Shown: positions 13,785-25,600 of the stretch, one piece after another
How the letters are laid out: each line of letters opens with the position of its first letter
How positions within the stretch are numbered: position 1 is the first letter of the stretch
From: Sphagnum compactum
Taxonomy: Eukaryota; Bryophyta; Sphagnopsida; Sphagnales
Reading direction: 5' to 3'
Assembly (NCBI GenBank): GCA_965153455.1
Contig: OZ234501.1
Location: 14,198,001 to 14,262,000 of the forward strand
DNA length: 64,000 bases
Made by a program: the position numbers and the translations under genes
Notes under the pieces: generated by a model
What the model was told of the DNA's origin: nothing
Databases searched by the model: none
Seen by the model: the letters and a program-made list of their open reading frames with translations, nothing else

Positions 13785-13990
13785 AAAGATTGAGCTGAAT
13801 GGCTCACTGGTGTAGCCAATTCTGGGACCTCAAAAGGGTGCTGGGTTTCAAACCCCCCTGGTGTGTAGGTGAAGCTCTTGCGACCCTCTGGCAATGAACT
13901 TGACTTGGGGATGCCAAGGGCTTGTTAAGTCGGGTTTACTTGGGGTGCCAACAGTTTGTTAGGTTGGGTCTGCTGTCCTGCTTCAACAAC
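13785..13990 (+). repeat. Candidate tRNA-derived SINE
   Basis: The segment has an A-box-like TGGCTCACTGGT (13800-13811) and a B-box-like GGTTTCAAACC (13844-13854) at the spacing of an internal RNA polymerase III promoter. The arrangement around it resembles a tRNA D arm and T arm, but no intact cloverleaf or anticodon stem forms, so it is not a functional tRNA gene. A roughly 100-bp unrelated body follows (GATGCCAAGGGCTTG and the related TGGGGTGCCAACAG). A second copy was not found in this window. Confidence 0.45.
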
Positions 13991-14000
13991 ACATAAACAA

Positions 14001-14320
14001 GGGGTGTGTCACACTGTGGCCTTGCCATTTACACTAAAAGGTATCTTAGGGCAAAAGAAGAATGTTGAAAACTCAAATATTTCACCATGCAAAAATATAA
14101 TATTAAAAAACTCCTCTAAAAGAAACCAATTTAATCCTTCAAGATATTATAACTCTGTAACTAATCTCAAGTTTCAACACAAGCCAAAATATATCATCTT
14201 TCAAAAATCCTCATATAAAAATACACCTATAATTACCTAGGGGCCAAAATCCTCTAAGCTATTATACTCTGTAATGAATCTAAAACACAATATCCTCGCC
14301 TTGGTAGGCAAGGCCAACAA
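14001..14320 (-). mobile_element. MITE-like repeat with GGCCTTGCC ends, copy 1
   Basis: This is an inverted copy of the repeat at 19270-19583. Ends: GGCCTTGCC at 14018-14026 and its complement GGCAAGGCC at 14307-14315. Shared internal blocks read on the minus strand are GGTTTCTTTTAGAGGA, AAACTTGAGATTAGTTACAG and ATTGTGTTTTAGATTCATTA. It is about 320 bp with no coding capacity. The short inverted termini suggest a miniature DNA transposon, but no convincing target-site duplication is seen. Confidence 0.6.
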
Positions 14321-14539
14321 AAGCTTGTGTTGAATATGACATCTTTGTGCATTTTCCCATGTCTAGAAACTTGTTATTAGCTCTATATTTTATATTACAT
14401 CCGACATCTCCAACATCTGAGCAAATGTGTGCACACAACATGGTATAGTTAGTTGCACTAAATTCCCTCTTTGTCTCACGTAGTACCACAGTTTGTGCCC
14501 CTCCGGCAAACCGATTCCAAATATAGCAGCAAACAGTTT

Positions 14540-14900
14540 TGAAAAATAAAAGTTTCATGCAACCAATGAGAAGGCTCAGCATGCACTCATGAGGGGTCCA
14601 GTTATTTTTTCTTCTGGGAGGGGTGGCCCAGGGGGAAGGGATTCTTTTCCCTTGTTCCCAATGTGTTCTCATCATGTCCCCATAGGGTTCCCAAGTTCTT
14701 CTCCAAGACCTTCCCAATAGCACCTCAGATTTATCCCATATGGTCTACCCAAAGTTCAACTCTCATGTATATAAACTGAAAAGGTGAGTAATAGGGGTGC
14801 ACCTTTGTTTTTATTTTGTGACTCGGGGGTCCAAAGAGGTGCTTTCATAGTGAGTGCCCAATGTTCCAAAAAAATTGGTGATGGGCCAATCAATATGGCT
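14540..14900 (+). repeat. Copy of the GTTCCC/CCAATCAAAG dispersed repeat family
   Basis: It contains ACCAATGAGAAGGCTCAGCA, TTCTTCTGGGAGGG, GTTCCCAAGTTC, CCAATAGCACC, TTTATCCCATAT and GATGGGCCAATCAA in the same order as the copies at 10880-11260 and 21040-21470. Confidence 0.65.
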
Positions 14901-15430
14901 TTCCACCTTTCTCTCCCCCTTTTTAGGGTGCTTTGTTTTATTGACATTTGGCAGGATTTCATCATATGGCTCCTTTGGAAAAAGAAAAGAAAATGTTGTG
15001 AGCACACCCATGAACTTATAGTTAATACGAATCCCACAATGTTTCACTCTAATAGCAAATACAGTTGCAATTGTCTTGTTCGGTAGGAAACATTTGTCAC
15101 CCATGGGTTTCTTCCAAGGCTGTGGGAAAGGCTGCCCAATGATGGCTCATGGTTGTTTTATTAAGTTTGTATGAAATTCCAAGCAAATTTTTTATTTCTT
15201 TGAGAAAACACAAAGGCATGGAGAGCACCCAATTGCTCAAAGGTAAGGAAGCCCAATGGGGGGGCCTGGCAGATGTAGGGTGCATAAGATTTTAGGTACA
15301 ACACGTTTTTTTTTTTGTTTTACTCCAAACTTGGACTCTCACTTGTACTAGCAGTACTTCTAAAAGAAAAGGAGCCTGTTTGGAAGGGTGCCAAGTCCTG
15401 GCATGTATTACTTGGTCACAATCACATAAT

Positions 15431-15945
15431 TGTGACCTTTGGTTTCATAGGCCTTGCATACCAAGGCAAGGATCTTGTGTTTAGATTCATAATAGAGTAT
15501 AGTAGCTTGATGGATTTTGGCCCTAGGTAATAATAGGTCTATTTTTATGTGACCTTTGGTTTCATAGGCCTTGCATACCAAGGCAAGGATCTTGTGTTTA
15601 GATTCATAATAGAGTATTAGCTTGATGGATTTTGGCCCTAGGTAATAATAGGTCTATTTTTATATGACCTTTGGTTTCATAGGCCTTGCATACCAAGGCA
15701 AGGATCTTGTGTTTAGATTCATAATAGAGTATAGTATGAGGAGTTTTGAAAGATGATATTTTGGCGTGTGTTGAAACTTGAGATTAGTTACAGAGTTATG
15801 ATATTCCAGGATTTTGGTTTCTTTTAGAGGGTTTTTTTGAAGATTATAGTTTTGCATGGTGAAGTATTCGAGTTTCCATAATCCTTCTTTTGCCTTAAGA
15901 TACTTTTTAATGTAAATGGCAAGGCCATAGTGTGACACAACCCTA
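15431..15945 (+). mobile_element. MITE-like repeat with GGCCTTGCC ends, copy 2, 5' part triplicated
   Basis: The first ~117 bp of the repeat (from TGACCTTTGGTTTCATAGG) is present three times in tandem, starting at 15433, 15550 and 15665; the spacing is 117 and 115 bp. After the third copy the remaining ~215 bp of the family follows once and ends at GGCAAGGCC (about 15919-15927) and GTGTGACAC. The middle unit lacks two bases (TATTAG instead of TATAGTAG). The near identity of the units points to recent unequal exchange or replication slippage. Confidence 0.7.
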
Positions 15946-18900
15946 GTTAGTTCTTGGGTAGGGGATACATACCATAGTACCTTTACAATTCCAGCATCTT
16001 CTTGATGATTTTTTAATTTTATTTTTGATTTTGTAAAAAAATTCTCTAGTAAAATTGAAAATTTCCTGAAATTTCTGCACTTGAGGTGGGCCAATTTTTT
16101 TAGAAAATAAAAAGGCGAAATCATTTTGCACTACTTAGGCAAATTGCACCACGAAGCTTTAGGGCAGAGCAGTCAAATAGTAATGTCAAACAAATAATTT
16201 CTAGAACTTTCTAGAACTTTGGACATTGTGAGTACCTGATTTTGAGAAAAAAATTGACATTTATTTAAAAATAATTTAACTACTGTCGGAATGATAAAAG
16301 GTATTGTGGTGATCCACACCAGAAAGCCTACAGACTGAAACATGACCCAAGAAACGAAAAATTCGTCAAATCTTTCGGTGACCAGCCGGCTTGCTTCTCA
16401 TTGGCTCGACTCAAGAACTGGCATATATTGTGGGCTAAACTTAAGTCCTAAAGGGAGGGGAAGCCTTTGGTTGAAAAAATAAATTGTCACCCCTACAATT
16501 GGTGGTGCATGTAAAGAAAGAAAGAGAAAGGGAAAAAAATTTGTCTGTATTTGTGTCAGTTTTTTTTCACATCCAGAGTGTGTCCTGTATGCCCACGAGG
16601 GGCCCCTAAATCCATTTCATGGAGTTGATTCCGGTCTCCCCCAAAATTGAAAGGGCACCCCCACAAGAAGCATTGCTTGATAGGCTATGAAGAAAAATTC
16701 TGTTAATGCGGCCAAAGTTACACCCAAAGGTTGGTTCCCAATAAAGCTCCCAGTGCGTTTCCAAAGTTCCCAATTGTAAAAAAAGTTCCTTCTCCTTGGT
16801 TGGATTTTTGCATTATTTCTAACACACTTTGTCCCCATTTTCAGCATTGGCTAATAGCCCTTGCTATGAGAGTGTGGGTACCTATTGAGGACAATTCATT
16901 TTCAAGAATAATCTTTTCCATGGTTTATGCTTATGAGCTTCGTTTTACTAATAAGTGCAATCTACTAATTGAATAATCGATTGGTAGTCCATATAATCTC
17001 TATGGTCCATCCATTTCTCAGTCTTTGCAATTTTATTGTAAACTTGTTGAAATTTGGTGTTTTGATGGATATATTGAAAACCAGAAAATAATCGTAAAAT
17101 ACCATCAATGACATTTATACTCAAAACCTGATATGCATACTCCAATGAAGTGCCTAGTACCAAAACCACTTTGGTTGGTATCAGCTAGTGCTAGTACCTG
17201 GCATATACCCATGTAAAGCAAAAATTTGCATTCACAAATATAGTTTTATACCTTGCGAGTCCAATAGGTGGTCAAATTTTGGTATCTAGTACCAAATAAC
17301 CAGGCAATTTTGTGAAGAAAAACCTAGGAATGGGTATGCTCGAATTGGTTATGTTGAACCTTGAAGTTGATGACACGCGTCACCGAATTCAGATGTGGCA
17401 CTTTCAAGGAGCAAAGTGGGAATACCAGCCTGGGGTATGTGCAATATATGATACCCATCCAACACTCGTCAGAGTTCAGAAAGGCAGAGAACCCATCAAG
17501 CAAAAGCATGTGAAGGTTGTTGCTTGGTGACTTGCACAAAACGTAACAGATTTGAATTCTCAAAGAAGGAAAGTGGATGGCTTTTGATCCCCCCCCAACA
17601 AAAGGAATTGCATGCAAGCACTAAACAGGAGCAACAAATTAAATGTGAGACTATGCTGTTGCATGACATTGGTTGGTCACAACAATTGGCTCATAGTGAT
17701 GACTTTTCGTTAGTCTTCCATATTGTATACTGTCCACTTTTCCATGTTATGGATGGGGATCAATGTTGTTTTTTAATTATGTTCTATCAAAATTTGATGA
17801 TTTTTCTCAAAACATCACCACATTAGTCAAATTTATATTAGGAATTTCATTTTTTCTAGTTCCTAATTTTTGTGAAAATTATCACAAATTTTTTCAAAAT
17901 AAATACTGGTGGGGATGGGGTAATAATTAACACTGAAGTTTGGATGCAATAGACAACGATAGAGTCCCAAGTAGAAGGTGTGGGTGGAGATGAATCTCCA
18001 CCCCAAAACTCTAACAACTCATTAATTTTAGAATAGAATACTGTTGAATGATCACTGTCCCCACCACAAACATCACAAAAGTCCATTATAAACACTCGAA
18101 GACCATTTATGTCTTTACATCTGGATGAGTAATAATCACTATCCAAATCCATATACGAGAACAGCTTTTAAAGGGGTTAAAATGACCACTGCAAAATGGA
18201 CCATTAATACTGGAGAGCAGCAATATTTGCGCTGTCCTGCTGCAAGATTTAATGAAAAGAGAGTGTTCGCGAGTGTGGGGTGGAGATGCTTAAACCCCAC
18301 CAATGATGTAGAACTAGTATCTATGGCTAAAGCTAAACCAATTTGTTTGAGTAACATAAGGGGACTTAGCAGTTCATTTAACACTTGATCTAAGTCTCAA
18401 TGCCTTTGTCAGGCTTGCAACTTTAGAAAACAAATCCATTAGTAGTTCTTCTTTTCATTCATTTTCTCATAAGAGAATTTATATTCCAACAGAGAGAATG
18501 TCCCTTTGAGCTTGTGTGCATATATATGTGTTTAGTTTCCAACAAATTATTCGTTCAACAACAACTTCCTTGCACTTTCTGTTCATCCAAGCCCAGAAGG
18601 GTTATAGAATCATGGGGCCAATGTGAATGAAATTGAGATGGAAGGTTAAGGGTTGTAACTCTGTACATGACAGCCAATCAGAGTGTCAAGATGAGGTCTG
18701 AGAGGGTCAGACTGAACCAGCACCCCCACCAACCTCCCGTTGTCGGCATAATGTAAATTGTCACTTCCGACTAATCCCAAAGCGTGACCCACACAAATGC
18801 CCTAACACTAAAAGAGAAAGCTCTACTTTAGGGCCTCGGCCTACATTTCCAAAGAACCTGTGTTATGCATCCACCACCCTCAGAAGAAGTAGGTCTACGA

Positions 18901-19269
18901 TTTCTCCTCTATTCTAGGAGGAGTATTATACATATAAGATGCCCTAGCAACACACCATGAAATTTTCCCAAGTGCTTTGCATGTTGTGTAAAAGCCCTAA
19001 ATGCCCTAGACCTTAGGACGGAGGTGTAAAGGCCTTGCTCCCAGGCCTTTGCCCCTTGTATTAGATCAGATAGGCCTGTACAACAAGCCCTCCCACTTGT
19101 TCACATTGTTCACAAGGAATTAAGGAGTTTAGTTTCCCTCCCTATGAGCAAGAGGGCCCACTGTATGGGCTGCTTCATGGGAGGGCTTTTCACAATCCAA
19201 AAGGTTTAGCCATCAACCCTATTATGAATAGGTAGAAGAAGTAGGCCTATGGAGCCCCATGTTGTTATT
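15946..19269. other. Noncoding stretch between repeat copies
   Basis: No gene recognised. 18600-19250 is richer in G+C than its surroundings and contains TATTATACATATAAG and several GCCCTA motifs, so it may be part of an old LTR or another repeat. I could not assign it. Confidence 0.4.
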
Positions 19270-19583
19270 TGTTGGCCTTGCCTACCAAGGCAAGAATATT
19301 GTGTTTAGATTCATTATAGAGTATAGTAGCTTTTAATGGATTTTGGCCCCTAGGTAATAGGTCTATTTTTATTTGAGGATTTTTGAAAGATGATATTTTG
19401 GCTTGTGTCAAAACTTGAGATTAGTTGTAGAGTTATAATAGCTTTTAAGGATTTTGGTTTCTTTTAGAGGATATTTTGAAGATTATATTTTTGCGTGGTG
19501 AAATATTTGAGTTTCCATAATTCTTCTTTTGCCTTAACCTACTGTTTAATGTAAATGGCAAGGTCACAGTGTGACATACCCCT
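19270..19583 (+). mobile_element. MITE-like repeat with GGCCTTGCC ends, copy 3
   Basis: This is the simplest full copy: it starts TTGTTGGCCTTGCCTACC and ends AATGGCAAGGTCACAG. It can be aligned base by base with copy 2 (after its triplication) and with the reverse complement of copy 1. No coding capacity. Confidence 0.65.
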
Positions 19584-20520
19584 TGTTTCCCCATATGTCA
19601 TGTGTAATGCAAATGGAGGTGAAACTCGGGTTCACAGTTCACACCGAGAACCAACTAGAAAACCCAACAACATAGAGTTTTCTTGAATTCATTACCCCAC
19701 CAAAACTCTCGATTCGTTGTCATCCTCATGACCTACAAGAAGAGTGCTTGCTTCTAATGCATGTGCCTAGAACTCAGAGTTTTATTATTCTCAAGTTGTA
19801 AATATTTTTAGATATTTGAATTGGAGCAAATACATAAGTAACACAATTATCTAATTTTATAGTCAATGGATGCATAAAGTTTGGTTGTCATTAAGTTGGA
19901 TATATTATACCAAAATGAGGCATAGAGGATGTTCAATATATGTTATAATTGTTAAATTCTGATTTTTTAAGCACTACCAAAATCAACAAGAAACAATTTT
20001 CTCGCTCGAAAGATGCACAAAATGTGTAACTTATATTAGAGAAATCTGTAAGTGAGCTTCACTTGGGGTCCCCCTTTCACCCCATACTCCCTATTTTAAT
20101 TTCAAACCTTGCTATTCACAAAATAAAATAATTTTAATGAATTAGGGGGGAAACTCAATACCATAGTATCTAATGGATAAGATTTGAAATAATTATAGCA
20201 ATAATAAACGCAATAACAATGAAAGTGTTTTTTTAAAAAAAGACACCTTAAAACTCAATTATCACCAAATTCAATTTAATTTGAGTTTCAATCATGTTTG
20301 CACTACTCATTTAATTACAATATATTTTCATTTTTAATTTTTTAATCTCACCCCATAATGACCAAACTTAGGGTACTAATGTCGAGTTTCCTTCGCTTTA
20401 CAAAATAACTCTATTGTGTATAAGTTTTTAACAGATACCCACAGTCAAACATGGTGAGGAAAATGAAATGGAAAAAAAAAAAATTAAAAATTTTATTTTT
20501 AATTTTTAATTTTTTAAAAA

Positions 20521-20555
<35 letters not shown>

Positions 20556-20684
20556 TTTTTAAAGGAAATTGCGTGACTGGGGATCTAAGACTTTTGCATA
20601 AATAGTTTAAAAAGGGAAATGCACTTTCAAGTTCCTTTCAAGCCAAGTTTTGTATAAGCAGAGAGGCAGCAGCCACTTTAGGAT
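19584..20684. other. AT-rich noncoding stretch with an (AT)n microsatellite
   Basis: No gene recognised. A run of about 14 AT dinucleotides lies at 20523-20552, preceded by A/T homopolymer runs at 20466-20520. Confidence 0.6.
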
Positions 20685-20797
20685 GAGGCAAGAGTCACAA
20701 TAGTGTGAAAAGGGGTTTGTCCATGTACAAACTTTACGAAATAGGTGAAAGTTTTACGTGGACAAACCCCTTTTCACACTATTGTGGCTCTTGCCTC
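20685..20797. repeat. 50-bp inverted repeat (foldback) with a 12-bp loop
   Basis: The left arm 20685-20735 and right arm 20748-20797 are reverse complements with only a few differences; the shared core is GTGTGAAAAGGGGTTTGTCC. Transcribed, this would form a long, almost perfect hairpin. It lies about 1.3 kb upstream of the predicted start of the invertase transcript. It could be a MITE remnant or a small-RNA precursor; the sequence alone cannot decide. Confidence 0.8.
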
Positions 20798-20924
20798 ACA
20801 TTTAGTGCTATTGATTGGCCAGTGGTTGGCTCACGTGTTGTATATAAATGTTCTCCTCAGTGTGTGTATTGTTTAATCTTTACTGTTTAGGGTTTTGGGG
20901 GGAATTTTTTTGGGTTTTTTTCTA

Positions 20925-21470
20925 TTTCCAATGTGTTCCCAAAAGGTTCCCAAAGTTCACAATCTGTTCCCAACAGTACCACACATTTATGGCATATCTT
21001 TTGCCCATACTTTGTCTTCTTTTCACCTACTATGTTCACACATTTCATGCCCTTGCCATTAATCTAGGTCAAAATTGATAAAGAACATACTTAGGCATAG
21101 AAATTCTTTGACAACCAATGAGATGAACTAGCATGCACCCAAAGGGGCTCTATTTTTATTTTTTCTTTTGGGGAGGGTGGGAAGATGTTGAATTTTAATT
21201 TTTTTAAAAATTTCTCGACGTGTTCTTATCAAGTTCCTAACATGTTTCCCAAGCTCCCATTGTGTTCCTCAACATGTTCTTATTAGCACCTTATTTTTTC
21301 CTATATGATTTGCCCAATGTTGTCCTCTTGGGACCTAATATAGGTCAGCAAGAATATTTCTATATTGAGAAGTTTCCAAAGTTGGAGAATTCTTTTCTGA
21401 CGGGCCAATCAAAGAAACTCATTGTCAAAAAAGTTTTAAAATTAACTATGAACTTGGAAGGCAACCCCAA
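20925..21470 (+). repeat. Two adjacent copies of the GTTCCC/CCAATCAAAG dispersed repeat family
   Basis: A partial copy (20925-21035: GTTCCCAAAAGGTTCCC, AACAGTACCACACATTTATGG) is followed by a fuller one at about 21040-21470 (CATTAATCTAGGTC, ACCAATGAGATG, CTTTTGGGGAGGG, CATGTTTCCCAAG, TTAGCACCTTATT, GGGCCAATCAAAG). The order of blocks equals that at 10880-11260. Confidence 0.65.
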
Positions 21471-21609
21471 CTAATTTCTAAGAAAAATATTATTATATCA
21501 CAAAATAAGTCAGCCATAGGCGGAGGCACTCTACATTTCTATCTTGAGAGCATATTCATGTTTCAAAAAATTAGACGGGTACCTCTGAAGGTCAACTTTT
21601 CCATTTTTA

Positions 21610-21995
21610 TGCAATTTAGCATTTTGATTGGCGCATCACACCAAAAAGAAAAGAACAAAAAACTAATAGATACCTTTGAAGGCTCCCAAAACAACATCCA
21701 ACACTCTCAAGATAGAAATCTAGAGTGCCTTCCCTTTCGCCCAGGTATAGAGTGAAAAGAGGGCAATTTTTGGGCAAAGCATATGACATAAAAGTGTGGT
21801 GAAATTGGGGAACATTATAGAGGAACAGATTGAGAGAACCCCTTGAGAACTCGATGGGAACACATTGGAAACAACAAATAAAAACAAAAGAATCCCTACC
21901 ACCAAAGTCCAAAGCCCCACCAAAAAAAAAAAGGAAGAAACCGTCCTGAGTAGCATGTTAAGCCTTCTCATTGGTGGCATGAAAATTATGGTCCT
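21610..21995 (-). repeat. Inverted copy of the GTTCCC/CCAATCAAAG dispersed repeat family
   Basis: The plus strand shows TTTTGATTGGCGCATCAC near 21615 and CCTTCTCATTGGTGGC near 21965. These are the complements of the two conserved end blocks, with GGGAACACATTGGAAAC between them. The order is reversed relative to the neighbouring copy, so the two lie in opposite orientation. Confidence 0.6.
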
Positions 21996-22128
21996 AAATT
22001 TGGGGCCTAGGCTTAAATGGAAGGAAAAAAAGGGGGAGTAAGAGACTAAGAGTGTACCTATGATTTTATATTATTAATAACAAGCGTTTTTATTTTCCCC
22101 TCAAAGTTTGCTGCATTTCAGTTTTGTG

Positions 22129-22135
22129 TATAAAT
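22129..22135 (+). promoter_or_regulatory. TATA box of the invertase gene
   Basis: TATAAAT at 22129-22135 lies before a CT-rich leader (TTCTACTTCTCCCTTCTTCC), as is common at plant RNA polymerase II starts. A start site near 22160 would give a leader of about 530 nt before the ATG at 22689. Position and context are the only evidence. Confidence 0.5.
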
Positions 22136-22286
22136 TTCTACTTCTCCCTTCTTCCTTGGCGTCTGCTCTGCTCTTATTGCGTCCTTTTCACCCATTTTCT
22201 CCGCATTGTCTCGTTGCACTCCCTTCGTCTCTCCCTCTCCTTCTCTCCTTCTCTCTCGTGTCCCCATTAGCTCTGTCTGTGTGTGT

Positions 22287-22367
22287 ATGTGTGTAGTGTC
22301 TACTTCTTTCACAAAGTGTGTGACGAGTTTTTTGTTATTTTGGTTGTCTGTTGCTACTGTGTTTTGA
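22287..22367 (+). promoter_or_regulatory. Upstream ORF in the invertase leader
   Basis: If transcription starts near 22160, the first ATG met by a scanning ribosome is at 22287; it opens a 26-codon frame ending TGA at 22365-22367. A second very short one (ATG at about 22413, four codons and TAG) follows. Such frames can lower translation of the main coding region. No conservation data are available, so a regulatory role is only possible. Confidence 0.3.
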
Positions 22368-22688
22368 CGAGTTTTTTTGGTTGTTTTGTGGCCTGCTGTG
22401 TTTTAACGATTGGATGAGGACTAGTTAGTTAGTTGCTTTGCGGCTGGATCTCGACGCCTCGTCTTTTTCTCTCTTTTTTGGTAGTTTTTGTCGGTGATTT
22501 GGAGCCTTGGTGGAGGAGAGAGACAGGAGAGAGATAGAGAGTATTGTAGTCTAGTTTGTTGTTGTTGTTGTTGTTTCTGATTTGTTGATTGCTTCATTCA
22601 TTGTAGTAGGAAAATTCTTGATAGTCAAGAGTTTGCCAATTGGAAGCTTTGCCGGTTTTCTTTCTTTTGTGTTTGGAGAAAGAGGAAG

Positions 22689-25600
22689 ATGGGATCCTGC
22701 AAAGAGAGATTGATTGTGGACGTTGAAAGCGGATCAGCTGTACTTCCTGGCAGCAACAGCAGTGCGACTGCGGATAGTGGTGAGTACGTGCGCTTGGCGG
22801 AGTCGGCAGATCAGACCACGGCGGCTGCTTTTTCTAGCGACGGAAGTCGACGATCGCTGAGAATAGCGTCCACGGTTTTGGTGACTCTCTGCTGTTTGAT
22901 AGTGGCGTTGCACGGAACAGTGAGCTTGTACGAGCGCATTGACGTACTGGTGAGAAGAGGAGGCGTAGCACCCCCCGCGCTGTTGTCTTGTAATGAGCTC
23001 GAAGCAGCTGTTCACAAGCGCTTTAGAGGGGACGATCCCTCTCTGCAGCACCCACATAGGACTTCGTTCCATTACCAACCTGCCAAGAACTGGATGAACG
23101 GTAAGCAAAAAATGGCGTCGGATCGACCTCCCAGCGAGAATTTCTTTGGACTTTTGTTTTTGGATCTGCGGCCGCGAGAGCGGCAATGCTGTAGACAGTT
23201 TGTTGATTGATGGCTGCGAGATGAAGTTTCTCTGCGGACTCAACACTGATGCTTAAAGTGGGACGTGATTGTTTGCCATGTGATCACATGTTTCTGGTTG
23301 GACGCGATCTGTTTTTGTTGCTTCGATCTGCAGATCCGAATGGTAAGATGGCAATCCGTCTTGCTTCAACCGTTTTGTTGCATCTTGAAACCTCCGCTAA
23401 GAGAATGGGGTGCACATGTTATTGTCTCCCTCTTTGGATTTCTTGAATTTGAATCCAGCTTTTGAGTGTGTGGGCATTATTTGCAGCTCCCATGTACTAC
23501 AAGGGATACTACCATTTGTTCCACCAGTACAACCCTTTTGCAGCAGTCTGGGGCAACATCGCCTGGGCTCATGCTGTCTCCACAGATCTTGTTCACTGGC
23601 TCTACTTGGAGAATGCTTTGGAGCCTGACCAGTGGTATGATCAGCAGGGAGTATGGTCAGGCTCAGCTACCATCGGACCTGATGGTGTCCCCTTCATTCT
23701 CTACACAGGTAAGTACTTCAAGCTCACACGTCTTTTCTTGAGCAGCTTAGTGCAAAAGTAGTCGAAAAATCTTCTTCATCACACATCTGGTGTCTTTTTA
23801 ATCACGCTCTTCTCATCTGGTCTTCGAGCTCATAGCCATAAATTTATTATGAATTTGTTGCGCTGCTGTAGGTGTAACAAAGGAAATAACCAAGAGAGAT
23901 GGACATTTCAAGCAGATGCAAAACATGGCAGTGCCTGCTGACCCTTCAGACGCACTTCTCAGGAAGTGGATCAAAGTGCAACAGAATCCCATAGCAACAC
24001 ACCCTGCAATTGTTAGCGAAGAGGATTTCAGGGATCCATCAACTGCCTGGCAGCAGAGTGACGGCAGTTGGATGTTCACAGTGGGTGGCAAGATAGGGAC
24101 TAGCGGTGTGGCCTTCCAGTACCGAAGCACAGATCTGCGCAATTGGACGTTACAAGAGTCACTGCTGTATGAATCACCTGAAGTTGGAATGTTGGAGTGT
24201 GTAGATTTCTTCAAAGTGGGTTATAATAATGCACCCCCCTCTGGAGAAGTTCCTGACACATACGTCTTCAAAGCAAGTGTCAATGATGAGGCCCACGATT
24301 ACTATACCATAGGCACATATGACGAGGTTGCTCAGAAGTTTATCCCCACTGATCAGAAGCTTGATATTGGGCATGGATTCCGTTTAGACTATGGAAAGTA
24401 CTATGCTGCCAAATCCATGTATGACCCTCTCAAGAACAGAAATATTATGTGGGCGTGGGTGAACGAATCTGACACTATGCAGATGGACATTGACAAGGGC
24501 TGGTCATCTGTTCTGGTAAGATCCCAACAGTTCCCTCCTGCCTTCCCTCCCTCCCTTCCTCCACTGATTGTCATTGAGAAGGAGCAGCTGCACCTGGGAT
24601 TGAAAGAATGGGTCAAAGGTTGGTTGGTGATAGATACCAGCTACTTGAGGAATTTCCTTTCTCATCATCCATGCACCTGGGATTGAAAGAATGGGTCAAA
24701 GCTTGGTTGGTGATAGATACCAGCTAATTGAGGAATTTCCTTTCTCATCATCCATCTTCTGTTTGCTATTTTTTCTGCAGGGAATTCCAAGATCCCTTGC
24801 TGTGGACAGTAGGACAGGCGTTAACCTCATCCAGTGGCCCATTGAGGAAGTTAATGCATTGAGGGGGGCCAAACTGTCAAAGACAGATGTGAAGCTCGAG
24901 GCAGGTGCTGTTGTGGAAGTTGAACATGCTTCAGGTGGTCAGGTAGAGCACAAAAGTCCAGATCAGAAGGGCTTTCTTGCATCCCATTCAAATGTCCAGA
25001 TTGAAGAGTGTTCTTGCATTGCATCAAAATGGTCAAACCTGTGCATCACAAAACAGATCTTGTACTGTACATTAGTTTTGAAAGGATTGTGCAATCATTT
25101 CTTGAATCAGCAAATTGTTCAAGAGTTTGGTGATTGATTCTCTGTTGCCAATTCAATGGGCCATGTGCAGTTGGATGTGGAGGTAGTTTTTGAATACCCG
25201 GACATATCAGCTGTGAGTGTTCTAGAAACAGCAGCCTTCAACAACCACTTTGATTGCAGTCAGGGTGGATCTGCACATCGTGGCATCTTGGGGCCATTTG
25301 GACTGCTTGTCTTAACAGACAAAGACTTTCAAGAGCAAACAGCTCTGTTTTTCTACATTTCACGGACAAGTGGTGATCAATGGACCACAACATTTTGCAG
25401 CGACCAAAGCAGGTATGGTCTAATTCCAAAGAACTCAGTTTTTTTCTCTCAAGATCAGCCGATGTTCAGATTGTTTGAGCCAACAAACACTACTTGAAAA
25501 TGAATCTTTTCTAAAGGGAACCATTACCATTTTTTGGCACTAGACGTCCTCACAGTACCAGCAGTTTTCTTCTTGCCACTATTGAAGTCCTTTCTCCACT

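Noticed and set aside
13790-13870. Functional tRNA gene
   Set aside because: A-box and B-box resemblances exist but no acceptor or anticodon stem can be formed; a SINE head is more likely.
22118-22312. Minus-strand open frame opposite the invertase leader
   Set aside because: It is the complement of the CT-rich leader, with Glu/Arg-rich composition caused by that bias.
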